Assembly: GCA_009726075.1 (NCBI GenBank)
Contig: WLND01000156.1
Span: 1 to 5,240, forward strand
Direction of reading: 5' to 3'
Length of the DNA stretch: 5,240 bases
Source: Actinomycetota bacterium
GTDB lineage: Bacteria; Actinomycetota; Actinomycetes; S36-B12
The notes under the pieces were generated by a model. It was not told the DNA's origin. It made no database searches and was given only the letters and a program-made list of their open reading frames with translations. Every line of letters starts with the position of its first letter. Within the stretch, counting starts at the first letter, position 1. The translations under genes and the position numbers were made by a program. This document shows, piece after piece, positions 1 to 5,240 of this stretch.

Positions 1-1
1 G

Positions 2-535
2 ATCATGGGCGCAGTTCATGGCTCCGAAGTGGCCATCGTGACCCAGGGAGGCTTCATGCCCGGGGTCGATGCGCTGGTTACCCGGTCACGGGGGGTGGGC
101 CTGCTGGCCCTTGCGGCAGACTGCGTGCCGCTCGTGCTCGCCGACGTGGATGCTGGCGTCGTTGCGGCGGCCCACTGCGGGTGGCGAGGCCTGGCATCCG
201 GAGTCGTGGCGGCGACCGTCGCAACCATGCGGTCTGCCGGTGCTTCACGCATCCAGGCCGTGGTCGGACCGTCGATCTGCGCGAGGTGCTACCCGGTACC
301 GGCGGAGCGTGCCGCGCTCATCGGCGAACAGGTGTCAGATCCGGTCCGGCTGGCATCGTGCCTGGTCCACGATGGAATCACGTTCGTCGACGTCGGAGCC
401 GGCGTCCTGGCGCAACTGGCCGAGCTCGGGGCGCAGGCGACCGTGATCCCGGGCTGTACCGCGGAGTCGTCCGAACTGTTCTCATATCGGCGCGATCAGG
501 TCACCGGCCGTCAGGGAATGATGATCGTCCAGTGA
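2..535 (+). CDS. pgeF: PgeF/YfiH family peptidoglycan editing factor (laccase-domain protein), 5'-truncated
   Basis: C-terminal 177 codons of a PgeF (YfiH/YlmD) protein. The family folds as a laccase-like domain; members have been reported as polyphenol oxidases and as enzymes that remove wrongly incorporated serine-containing muropeptide precursors. The family metal site is His-Cys-His. Counting the ATG at 5 as residue 1, I see H5 in VHGSEV, C40 in ADCVPLVLAD and H57 in AAHCGWRGLASG. These are followed by the VGPSIC..CYPV segment (C92, C95) and the terminal SYRRDQVTGRQGMM signature. The frame stays open to the left edge and the ATG at 5 falls inside the conserved (M)xxVHG motif, so the true start lies upstream; family members are about 240 residues, so roughly 60-70 are missing. 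It is the gene normally found just after ftsZ in actinobacteria. Family identity is firm; the physiological substrate here is inferred. Confidence 0.93.
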   Translation: MMGAVHGSEVAIVTQGGFMPGVDALVTRSRGVGLLALAADCVPLVLADVDAGVVAAAHCGWRGLASGVVAATVATMRSAGASRIQAVVGPSICARCYPVPAERAALIGEQVSDPVRLASCLVHDGITFVDVGAGVLAQLAELGAQATVIPGCTAESSELFSYRRDQVTGRQGMMIVQ

Positions 536-555
536 ACCCCGCCGACGAAGCAGAC

Positions 556-560
556 GGAGA
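556..560 (+). promoter_or_regulatory. Ribosome binding site of yggS
   Basis: GGAGA lies 6 bases before the ATG at 567, inside the 31-base gap after the pgeF stop. It supports that ATG as the start. No promoter-like sequence is visible in the gap, so yggS is probably read from the same transcript as pgeF. Confidence 0.65.
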
Positions 561-566
561 GCCGAC

Positions 567-1289
567 ATGACCGTGCATGCGACGGCACTGCGCCGATTCG
601 AGATTCAGTCAGGACTCGGTGAGGTCCGACACCGGATCGAGGCGGCCTGCGCTGCGGCCGGACGATCGGTCGATGACGTAACGCTCGTCGTCGTCACCAA
701 GACCTTTCCGGCGTCCGATGTCGAACTTCTGCACGAGCTCGGCTGCTTGGACGTCGCAGAGAATCGCGATCAGGAGGCCCGGCAGAAGGTCGAGAGCCTC
801 GCCGCCATTCGCAGCTCGCTGCGCTGGCACATGATCGGCCAACTCCAGCGGAACAAGGCGAGGTCCGTGGCCGGCTGGGCAGACGTCGTGGAGTCCGTCG
901 ATCGCCTCGATCTTGCCGATGCGCTGTCGGCCAGTGCCGTCAGCCGGCAGCGAACCATCGACGTCCTCATTCAGGTGTCGCTCGACCCTGATCCACTGGA
1001 GGGACGTGGGGGTATCCGTCGGGCAGATGTGGGCCCGGTGGCCGAGGCAGTCAGTGCGCTGCCGGGGCTTCGCCTCAGCGGTGTGATGGGCGTTGCGCCG
1101 CACCCTGGCGATCCGAACGATGCCTTTGCCCTGTTGAGGGAGGCCGCCAGCGCAGTTCAGCTGGTGCGGGTCGAAGCGCGGACAATCTCGGCTGGCATGA
1201 GTGGCGATCTTGAGCAGGCGATTGCCCACGGTGCGACACAGGTGCGCATTGGGGGCGCGATACTCGGCAAGCGGGCCCACGTCGGGTAG
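567..1289 (+). CDS. yggS: YggS/PLPBP family pyridoxal phosphate homeostasis protein
   Basis: A complete 240-residue member of the YggS/YlmE/PROSC family, a single-domain alanine-racemase-like TIM barrel that binds pyridoxal 5'-phosphate and buffers its supply without known enzymatic activity. Length matches the family (about 230-250). K45 in VVVTKTFP is the expected Schiff-base lysine. Next come ENRDQEA (the family GENxxQE segment, here preceded by Ala instead of the more usual Gly), WHMIGQLQRNK (about 91-101), VESVDRLDLADALS, a QVSLDPDPLEGRGG strand, LSGVMGVAP, and the phosphate-binding end ISAGMSGDLEQAI plus RIGGAILGKR. It starts at an ATG with a good Shine-Dalgarno sequence. It lies 31 bases after pgeF and 109 bases before sepF, the usual actinobacterial order. 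A cytoplasmic housekeeping protein; its link to division is positional only. Confidence 0.95.
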   Translation: MTVHATALRRFEIQSGLGEVRHRIEAACAAAGRSVDDVTLVVVTKTFPASDVELLHELGCLDVAENRDQEARQKVESLAAIRSSLRWHMIGQLQRNKARSVAGWADVVESVDRLDLADALSASAVSRQRTIDVLIQVSLDPDPLEGRGGIRRADVGPVAEAVSALPGLRLSGVMGVAPHPGDPNDAFALLREAASAVQLVRVEARTISAGMSGDLEQAIAHGATQVRIGGAILGKRAHVG

Positions 1290-1382
1290 CCTGACCGTGC
1301 ACCGAGGTGTGTTCCCCTGTCAATGATCGACGCGTCTTCGCAGCACCGCTCAATCAGCACGAACCAATCTGAATCACGACCC

Positions 1383-1389
1383 AAGGAGG
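1383..1389 (+). promoter_or_regulatory. Strong Shine-Dalgarno sequence of sepF
   Basis: AAGGAGG is a near-perfect complement to the 16S 3' end and sits 9 bases before the ATG at 1399. The ATG at 1390 touches the last G of this site, so it cannot be initiated from it; the site therefore decides the sepF start in favour of 1399. The preceding gap (1290-1382) holds no convincing -35/-10 pair and no strong hairpin that I can recognise. Confidence 0.75.
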
Positions 1390-1398
1390 ATGGCGGGC

Positions 1399-1980
1399 AT
1401 GGCTGGCGCAATGCGCAAGATGGCCGTCTATCTCGGTCTGGTTGAAGACGGGGTCCAGGAAGAGACCTACGAGGAATACGAGGACGCCCGGCGCGATGTG
1501 CGCGGACGCGAACAGCGCTCCGGCGATCGACGGGGTAGCACTGAGCGCGTCGAAGAGCGCCCGGACGATCGGTACACCAGTCGTAGCGTGCGACCGATCC
1601 CGGAGTCGCGAGCGGTGCGCACCTTCCGCAGCGATGGGACCCCCGAGCGGCGTCCGGCCCCGACCGCGGTACCCGAGCGCCGACTGGTCCCGGCCCCTGA
1701 GATCACCCGCATCGAGACCGTGCACCCGCGAAGTTACAACGATGCCCGCCGGATCGGCGAGGATTACCGCGAGGGCGTGCCGGTGATCATGAACCTGTCT
1801 GAGCTCGACGATTCCGATGCCAAGCGCATCGTCGATTTTGCTGCCGGCCTGGTGTTCGGGCTCAGGGGGTCTATCGAAAGGGTAACGAACAAGGTGTTCC
1901 TGCTTTCCCCGCCAAACGTCGACGTCGGAGATGAGGCCAGGGCGCAGATCGCCGAAAACGGCTTCTTCAATCAGAGCTGA
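1399..1980 (+). CDS. sepF: Cell division protein SepF (FtsZ membrane anchor)
   Basis: A 193-residue SepF protein. SepF binds the C-terminal tail of FtsZ and tethers it to the membrane; actinobacteria lack FtsA, so it is the main early anchor there. The N-terminus MAGAMRKMAVYLGLVED is the amphipathic membrane-targeting helix, nearly the same as I recall for Streptomyces SepF, which with the Shine-Dalgarno spacing fixes the start at 1399. Residues about 18-100 form a charged, Arg/Glu/Pro-rich linker expected to be disordered. The C-terminal SepF domain runs from about 103 to 185 (IETVHPRSYNDA, GVPVIMNLSELDD, RIVDFAAGLVFGLRGSIERV, KVFLLSPPNVDV); the Gly-Ser of LRGSIERV (about 157-158) lies where the dimer interface is mapped in homologues. 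The stop overlaps the start of yggT by one base. All expected elements are present and nothing looks broken. Confidence 0.96.
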   Translation: MAGAMRKMAVYLGLVEDGVQEETYEEYEDARRDVRGREQRSGDRRGSTERVEERPDDRYTSRSVRPIPESRAVRTFRSDGTPERRPAPTAVPERRLVPAPEITRIETVHPRSYNDARRIGEDYREGVPVIMNLSELDDSDAKRIVDFAAGLVFGLRGSIERVTNKVFLLSPPNVDVGDEARAQIAENGFFNQS

Positions 1981-1982
1981 TG
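1978..1982 (+). promoter_or_regulatory. TGATG stop/start overlap coupling sepF to yggT
   Basis: The sepF stop TGA (1978-1980) and the yggT ATG (1980-1982) share one A. No clear Shine-Dalgarno sequence precedes this ATG, so translation of yggT probably depends on ribosomes finishing sepF (inference from the overlap). Confidence 0.7.
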
Positions 1983-2264
1983 AGTCCTATTGGTCAGATT
2001 CTCGCGACAGCCCTATGGCTGTATTGGCTGGTCTTCATCGGCAGGCTCGTCTTCGACTTCGTCCAGATCTTCGCGCGGTCGTGGCGTCCCACCGGCCTGA
2101 TCCTCATCATCGCCGAGGCCATCTACACGGTCACTGATCCGCCGTTGCGCCTTCTGCGGCGGGTGATCCCGCCGCTGCGGCTCGGGGGCATGCAGTTCGA
2201 TCTCGCGTTCCTCATCGTCCTGATCGGCCTCCAGATTCTCATCAACGTCGCGCTGATGCTGTGA
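1980..2264 (+). CDS. yggT: YggT/YlmG family small integral membrane protein
   Basis: A complete 94-residue protein of the YggT (YlmG) family, small two-helix membrane proteins encoded beside sepF in Gram-positive bacteria and cyanobacteria or plastids. Homologues are implicated in division or in nucleoid or membrane organisation, but the molecular function is not established. Hydrophobic segment 1 spans about residues 7-31 and segment 2 about 73-94, reaching the very C-terminus with no tail. Between them lies the family signature TDPPLRLLRRVIPPLR (about 52-67), a basic proline-rich loop, followed by GGMQFDLAF. The length is normal for the family. The start is the ATG overlapping the sepF stop. 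The location between sepF and divIVA supports a role at the division membrane, but that is inference from context. Confidence 0.93.
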   Translation: MSPIGQILATALWLYWLVFIGRLVFDFVQIFARSWRPTGLILIIAEAIYTVTDPPLRLLRRVIPPLRLGGMQFDLAFLIVLIGLQILINVALML

Positions 2265-2280
2265 TGATGGGCTCCTGGCC

Positions 2281-2823
2281 GTGACGCTGTCCCCGGCGGA
2301 CGTTCGGGCCGCCTCCTTTCGTGCCTCCCGGCTGCGTCCCGGCTACGACATGGACGAGGTCGACGAGTTCCTCGACCTGGTCCAGGAAACCATTGAACGG
2401 CTTGAAGGCGACGTCGGACGATTCCGCGAGGCCGAGACGGTGCTCCTGACGCGATGCGACGAACTGCAAGAGCGCCTCGCCAGCATCGAGCGGCAGCCGG
2501 CTCCGATTCGCGAGGCGATGCGCGCCCAGGGGCAGGCACGATCCCAGGAAGATGTTCGGCCTCGAGATGAAGTTCGACCCCAGGAGCCGATCAGGCTGCC
2601 GCAGCAGCCGGTCCAGCGGTCCGGCGAGGTCGAGGTTGGCCTCCGGGCCCGCTGCGCCGAACTGCAGGCGCGCATCGACGGGCTCGAGCGGCAGGTGGCG
2701 TTCTCGGGCGACTCGGCCGCCGTGATCGCGATAGCGCAAGCCACCGCCGACGAGCTCGTACGGGCCGCGACCCAGTACGCGGCAGCGATCCGGGCATCTG
2801 CCGGATCGGCCGTGGCCCCCTAG
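2281..2823 (+). CDS. divIVA: Short DivIVA-domain protein (DivIVA/Wag31 family)
   Basis: A 180-residue DivIVA-family protein. DivIVA/Wag31 binds curved membrane at poles and septa and recruits cell-wall synthesis in actinobacteria. The N-terminal lipid-binding domain is clear: LSPADVRAASFR, then RLRPGYDMDEVDEFLDLV (about 17-34). A coiled coil follows with hydrophobic spacing I38, L41, V45, F48, L55, C59, L62, L66, I69. Residues 73-113 form a Pro/Arg/Gln linker with a loose VRPRDE/VRPQEP repeat. A second short coil (116-139) and an Ala-rich helix with the Wag31-like IAQATADELV motif (151-160) end the protein. Actinobacterial Wag31/DivIVA proteins are usually about 250-400 residues, so this one stops soon after that motif and lacks the long C-terminal coil. 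The GTG start is the only candidate in frame after the stop at 2254-2256, has only a weak GGG upstream, and lies 16 bases after yggT, suggesting coupling. Family is sure; whether it is the main polar organiser is not. Confidence 0.87.
   Translation: MTLSPADVRAASFRASRLRPGYDMDEVDEFLDLVQETIERLEGDVGRFREAETVLLTRCDELQERLASIERQPAPIREAMRAQGQARSQEDVRPRDEVRPQEPIRLPQQPVQRSGEVEVGLRARCAELQARIDGLERQVAFSGDSAAVIAIAQATADELVRAATQYAAAIRASAGSAVAP
2428..2496 (+). repeat. Internal coiled-coil repeat of divIVA, copy 1
   Basis: Encodes residues 50-72 of the DivIVA protein, containing RCDELQERLASIERQ. It matches residues 116-138 (copy 2, 2626-2694) at a constant offset of 66 residues. Over the core (2443-2496 against 2641-2694) I count 42 of 54 bases and 10 of 18 residues identical, including a shared cysteine at the same heptad position. 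Confidence 0.6.
2626..2694 (+). repeat. Internal coiled-coil repeat of divIVA, copy 2
   Basis: Encodes residues 116-138, containing RCAELQARIDGLERQ, the partner of the segment at 2428-2496. The hydrophobic positions L121, C125, L128, I132 and L135 keep the same 4-3-4-3 spacing as L55, C59, L62, L66 and I69 in copy 1, so both can form the same short coiled coil. Confidence 0.6.
2786..2808. terminator. Possible hairpin at the end of divIVA
   Basis: CGATCCGG (2786-2793) and CCGGATCG (2801-2808) form a perfect 8-bp stem with a 7-base loop, just inside the divIVA coding end. No T-run follows on either strand, so it is not a classical intrinsic terminator; it could slow polymerase at the convergent junction or be chance in GC-rich coding DNA. 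Confidence 0.3.
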
Positions 2824-2827
2824 CCGA

Positions 2828-2852
2828 TCAGATCCGGGCGATGCCCATCTGA
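2828..2852. terminator. Possible bidirectional hairpin over the ileS stop codon
   Basis: TCAGAT (2828-2833) pairs with ATCTGA (2847-2852), and GGGC (2836-2839) pairs with GCCC (2843-2846), around a 3-base loop with a 2-base bulge. This gives 10 base pairs in total. It starts 4 bases after the divIVA stop and contains the ileS stop codon, so it could act on both convergent transcripts. There is no T-tract, so terminator function is only a suggestion. Confidence 0.35.
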
Positions 2853-5240
2853 ATCTCCACCTCTGGCACCGTCACCGCGATCAGGCCAGGTGCGTGCTGG
2901 TCCGCCGATTGATCGAACCCGGTGGCCAGGACCTCGTCTGCGATGAGACTCGAATGCTCGAGGATCGTGGTCACGACCGTCGCGTCGGCGCTTGACCAGA
3001 CGACGTTGATGCGGTCGGAAACCTCGAAGCCTGCCTGCTTGCGGGCCTCCTGCACTGCTCGCACGATCTCCCGGGCCATGCCGGAACGACGGAGCTCCTC
3101 GGTGATCGTGAGGTCGAGGGCCAGGCTCTCGCCCGCGTCGGATGCGACAGCCCAACCCTCTCGGGGGGTCTCGGTGATGACGACGTCCGCTTCGGCGATC
3201 GAGACCTCGCCGATGCCGTCGACCGTGAGCAATGCCATCCCCTGCGTGCGAATGGCCAGGAGCACCTCGACAGGATCAGCGACACCGATCGCTGCTGCCA
3301 CGAGCGGCGTCTGCTTGCCGAAGCGCTGGCCGAGCGCGCGGAAGTTTGCCTTGACTGTGGTGTCGACGAACCCGGCAGTGTCGTCGGCGAGGGTCTCAAT
3401 CGTGGTGACGTTGAGCTCCTCGCACACCTCGTCGCGGAAGGTCTGGGGCAGCGTGGCCCACCCACTGGCCGAGACAAGGGCCCGGCCGAGTGGCTGTCGG
3501 GTACGCACGCCGCTCGTAGCACGGGCTGCGCGACCGAGCTCGACGATCCGTCGCACGAGGGCCATGTCATCGGCGAGCGTGTTGTCGATGATCGAGGCAT
3601 CGACCGCGGGCCAGGCAGCCAGGTGCACCGAGGCCGCTGCATCGGCGACCGTCGGCCGGAACAGGTCCTGCCAGACCCGCTCGGTGATGAACGGGGTGAA
3701 CGGTGCCATGCACAGGGTCGTGATGCGCAGGGCCTCGTGGAGGGTCTCGAGGGCCATCGGGCTTCCGGCCCAGAAACGCCGGCGCGAGCGTCGGACGTAC
3801 CAGTTCGACAGATCGTCGATGAAGGTCGAGAGCAAGCGTCCGGCCCGCTGGGTGTCGAAGGCCTCCAGGGCTGCATCGACGTCGCGGGCCAGCGCATGGG
3901 CCTGTCCGAGGACCCACTGGTCGATGACCGGGCGGTCAGCGACCGCTGACGGCTCAACGCCGGGCTCCCAATCCGAGAGGCGGGCGTAGAGGGACAGGAA
4001 CGAGACCGTGTTCCAGTAGGTGAGGAGGGTCTTGCGGACGACATCGCCGATGGCCGCGTGGCCGACGCGGCGTGCCTGCCAGGGGGAGCCGCTGGCCAGC
4101 ATGAACCAGCGAACCGCATCGGCGCCATGGTCGTTCATGAGGCCGATGGGCTCAAGCACATTGCCCACGTGCTTGCTCATCTTGCGGCCGTCCTCGTCCA
4201 GGATGTGACCAAGGCATAGGACGTTCTTGAACGACGACTCCTCGAAGACGAGCGTGCCGATCGCCATGAGGGTGTAGAACCACCCGCGGGTCTGATCGAT
4301 CGCCTCGCAGATGAAGTCGGCCGGGTACTGGGCGGCGAAGGCGTCAGGACCGCTCTGCGGGTAGCCGACGGCGGCGAAGGGCATGGCCCCGGAGTCGTAC
4401 CAGCAGTCGATGACCTCGGGGACGCGCACGGCGGTTGCGCCGCAGGTTGGGCAGGGGAGGGTGATGTCGTCGACGTAGGGGCGATGGGGGTCGGTGGCAG
4501 TGACATCGTGCCCGCTCAGCTCGCTGAGCTCGGCGAGGGACTCCACCACGGTCAGGTGATCGTCGGGGCAGCGCCAGATTGGCAGCGGGGTGCCCCAGAA
4601 TCGATTGCGCGACAGCGCCCAGTCGACGTTGTTGTTCAGCCAGTCGCCGAAGCGGCCGGCCTTGATGGTGCTCGGGAACCAATTGGTCCGCTCGTTCTGC
4701 GCGATCAGCCGATCCTTGATCGCGGTGGTGCGGATGTACCAGGAGGGCTGTGCGTAGTAGATGAGCGGGGTGTGGCAGCGCCAGCAGTGCGGGTAGGAGT
4801 GCTCATACGCCACATGCTTGAACAGTTGCCCGCCCTCGCGCAGGCGGGCCACGAGGGTTTCATCCGCCTTCTTGAAGAACAGGCCGCCGACCACGGGGAC
4901 GTCGTCGGCGAAATGCCCATTGGGCAGGACCGGATTGACGACGGGGAGGCCGTACGCGCGGCACGTGGCAAGGTCGTCGGCCCCGAAGGCCGGTGCCTGG
5001 TGGACGAGCCCAGAGCCGTCGTCGGTCGTCACGTAGTCGGCGAGGATGACGTAGTGAGCGTCCGGAATCTCGATGAAATCGAAGGGCCGCTGGTAGGCGA
5101 CCCGCTCGAGATCTGACCCCATGAGCCGGTGCAGGACGACCGCCTCGGAACCGAGCATCGACTCGACGAGCGAGGAGGCGATGACGAGGGTCTCGCCGTC
5201 GGCGGACGTGACCACGGAGTACTCGGCGGTCGGGTTGACC
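2828..5240 (-). CDS. ileS: Isoleucyl-tRNA synthetase, C-terminal ~800 residues (5' end beyond right edge)
   Basis: Class I aminoacyl-tRNA synthetase charging tRNA-Ile with isoleucine in the cytoplasm. The frame is open to the right edge (first complete codons read VNPTAEYSVV), so the GTG at 5215 is internal. About 803 codons are present; actinobacterial IleS is about 1040-1080 residues, so the N-terminus with HIGH is outside. In order: end of the CP1 editing domain with GSGLVHQAPAFGADD (5000-5017 for GSGLVH; Asp at about 4975 fits the editing aspartate); Cys pairs CWRC (4775-4786) and CPTC (about 4442-4453), likely zinc sites; SRNRFWGTPLPIW; DCWYDSG; DQTRGWFY (4274-4297); the catalytic loop as KMSKH (4169-4183); the anticodon-binding helical domain (about 3934-3506) with LSNWYVRRSRRRFW; and a C-terminal domain ending EIQMGIARI. 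KMSKH with the NWYVRRSRRRFW helix marks the eukaryote-like IleS type. The gene faces the dcw genes and ends 4 bases from divIVA. Confidence 0.97.
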   Translation of the reverse strand, partial: VNPTAEYSVVTSADGETLVIASSLVESMLGSEAVVLHRLMGSDLERVAYQRPFDFIEIPDAHYVILADYVTTDDGSGLVHQAPAFGADDLATCRAYGLPVVNPVLPNGHFADDVPVVGGLFFKKADETLVARLREGGQLFKHVAYEHSYPHCWRCHTPLIYYAQPSWYIRTTAIKDRLIAQNERTNWFPSTIKAGRFGDWLNNNVDWALSRNRFWGTPLPIWRCPDDHLTVVESLAELSELSGHDVTATDPHRPYVDDITLPCPTCGATAVRVPEVIDCWYDSGAMPFAAVGYPQSGPDAFAAQYPADFICEAIDQTRGWFYTLMAIGTLVFEESSFKNVLCLGHILDEDGRKMSKHVGNVLEPIGLMNDHGADAVRWFMLASGSPWQARRVGHAAIGDVVRKTLLTYWNTVSFLSLYARLSDWEPGVEPSAVADRPVIDQWVLGQAHALARDVDAALEAFDTQRAGRLLSTFIDDLSNWYVRRSRRRFWAGSPMALETLHEALRITTLCMAPFTPFITERVWQDLFRPTVADAAASVHLAAWPAVDASIIDNTLADDMALVRRIVELGRAARATSGVRTRQPLGRALVSASGWATLPQTFRDEVCEELNVTTIETLADDTAGFVDTTVKANFRALGQRFGKQTPLVAAAIGVADPVEVLLAIRTQGMALLTVDGIGEVSIAEADVVITETPREGWAVASDAGESLALDLTITEELRRSGMAREIVRAVQEARKQAGFEVSDRINVVWSSADATVVTTILEHSSLIADEVLATGFDQSADQHAPGLIAVTVPEVEIQMGIARI

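Noticed and set aside
609..1280. A 223-codon minus-strand frame opposite yggS
   Set aside because: No recognisable motif, and yggS is intact with all family signatures on the plus strand.
1290..1382. Possible sepF promoter or small RNA in the 109-base gap after yggS
   Set aside because: I found no paired -35/-10 elements and only an 8-base palindrome (GACGCGTC, 1329-1336), which is too short to call.
1390..1398. ATG at 1390 as the sepF start, giving 196 residues
   Set aside because: It abuts the Shine-Dalgarno AAGGAGG with no spacer; the ATG at 1399 has 9 bases of spacing and gives the MAGAMRKMAVYLGL N-terminus typical of the family.
2922..3989. A 355-codon open frame on the plus strand, antisense to ileS
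   Set aside because: Its Ser/Arg/Ala-rich translation shows no recognisable domain, while the minus-strand frame encodes conserved IleS motifs throughout. Long antisense frames are expected in GC-rich coding DNA.
2971..4128. A 385-codon minus-strand frame overlapping ileS in another phase
   Set aside because: Low-complexity Arg/Ser/Pro-rich translation, with ileS uninterrupted over the same bases; a shadow frame.
5213..5215. GTG at 5215 as the ileS start
   Set aside because: The frame continues in conserved IleS sequence (VNPTAEYSV) to the window edge, and the N-terminal catalytic half with HIGH would be missing.
1..5240. Mobile elements, CRISPR arrays, tRNA/rRNA genes, or an undescribed defence or biosynthetic system
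   Set aside because: Recognisable housekeeping genes fill nearly the whole window; the longest gene-free stretch is 109 bases and contains no repeats or cloverleaf.

Overview
The window looks like a chromosomal segment of a high-G+C Gram-positive bacterium (Actinomycetota). The DNA is roughly two-thirds G+C by eye. The gene order pgeF-yggS-sepF-yggT-divIVA is the classic actinobacterial block downstream of ftsZ in the division and cell wall (dcw) cluster. The SepF N-terminus and the eukaryote-like IleS with a KMSKH loop also fit that phylum. The genus cannot be fixed from this sequence.

Layout: five plus-strand genes fill bases 1-2823. They are the 3' part of pgeF (cut by the left edge), yggS (PLP homeostasis protein), sepF (membrane anchor of FtsZ), yggT (small membrane protein, start overlapping the sepF stop as TGATG) and a short divIVA-type gene. 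The first four show standard family motifs. A minus-strand gene, ileS (isoleucyl-tRNA synthetase), fills 2828 to the right edge. It lacks roughly its first 240-260 codons, including the HIGH motif. divIVA and ileS converge tail to tail with only 4 bases between their stop codons.

Functionally, SepF, YggT and DivIVA belong to the membrane-associated division and polar growth machinery, PgeF is linked to peptidoglycan precursor quality control, and YggS is a housekeeping PLP carrier often carried in this cluster. The tight spacing (31, 109, -1 and 16 bases) suggests co-transcription, with the 109-base gap before sepF the only place for an internal promoter. IleS is a translation enzyme with no mechanistic link to division, although ileS commonly lies next to divIVA in Gram-positive genomes.

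I see no mobile element, CRISPR array, RNA gene, defence system or other clearly undescribed system. The points worth a second look are the unusually short DivIVA with an internal duplicated coiled-coil segment, the convergent orientation of ileS, and the nested inverted repeats at their junction.
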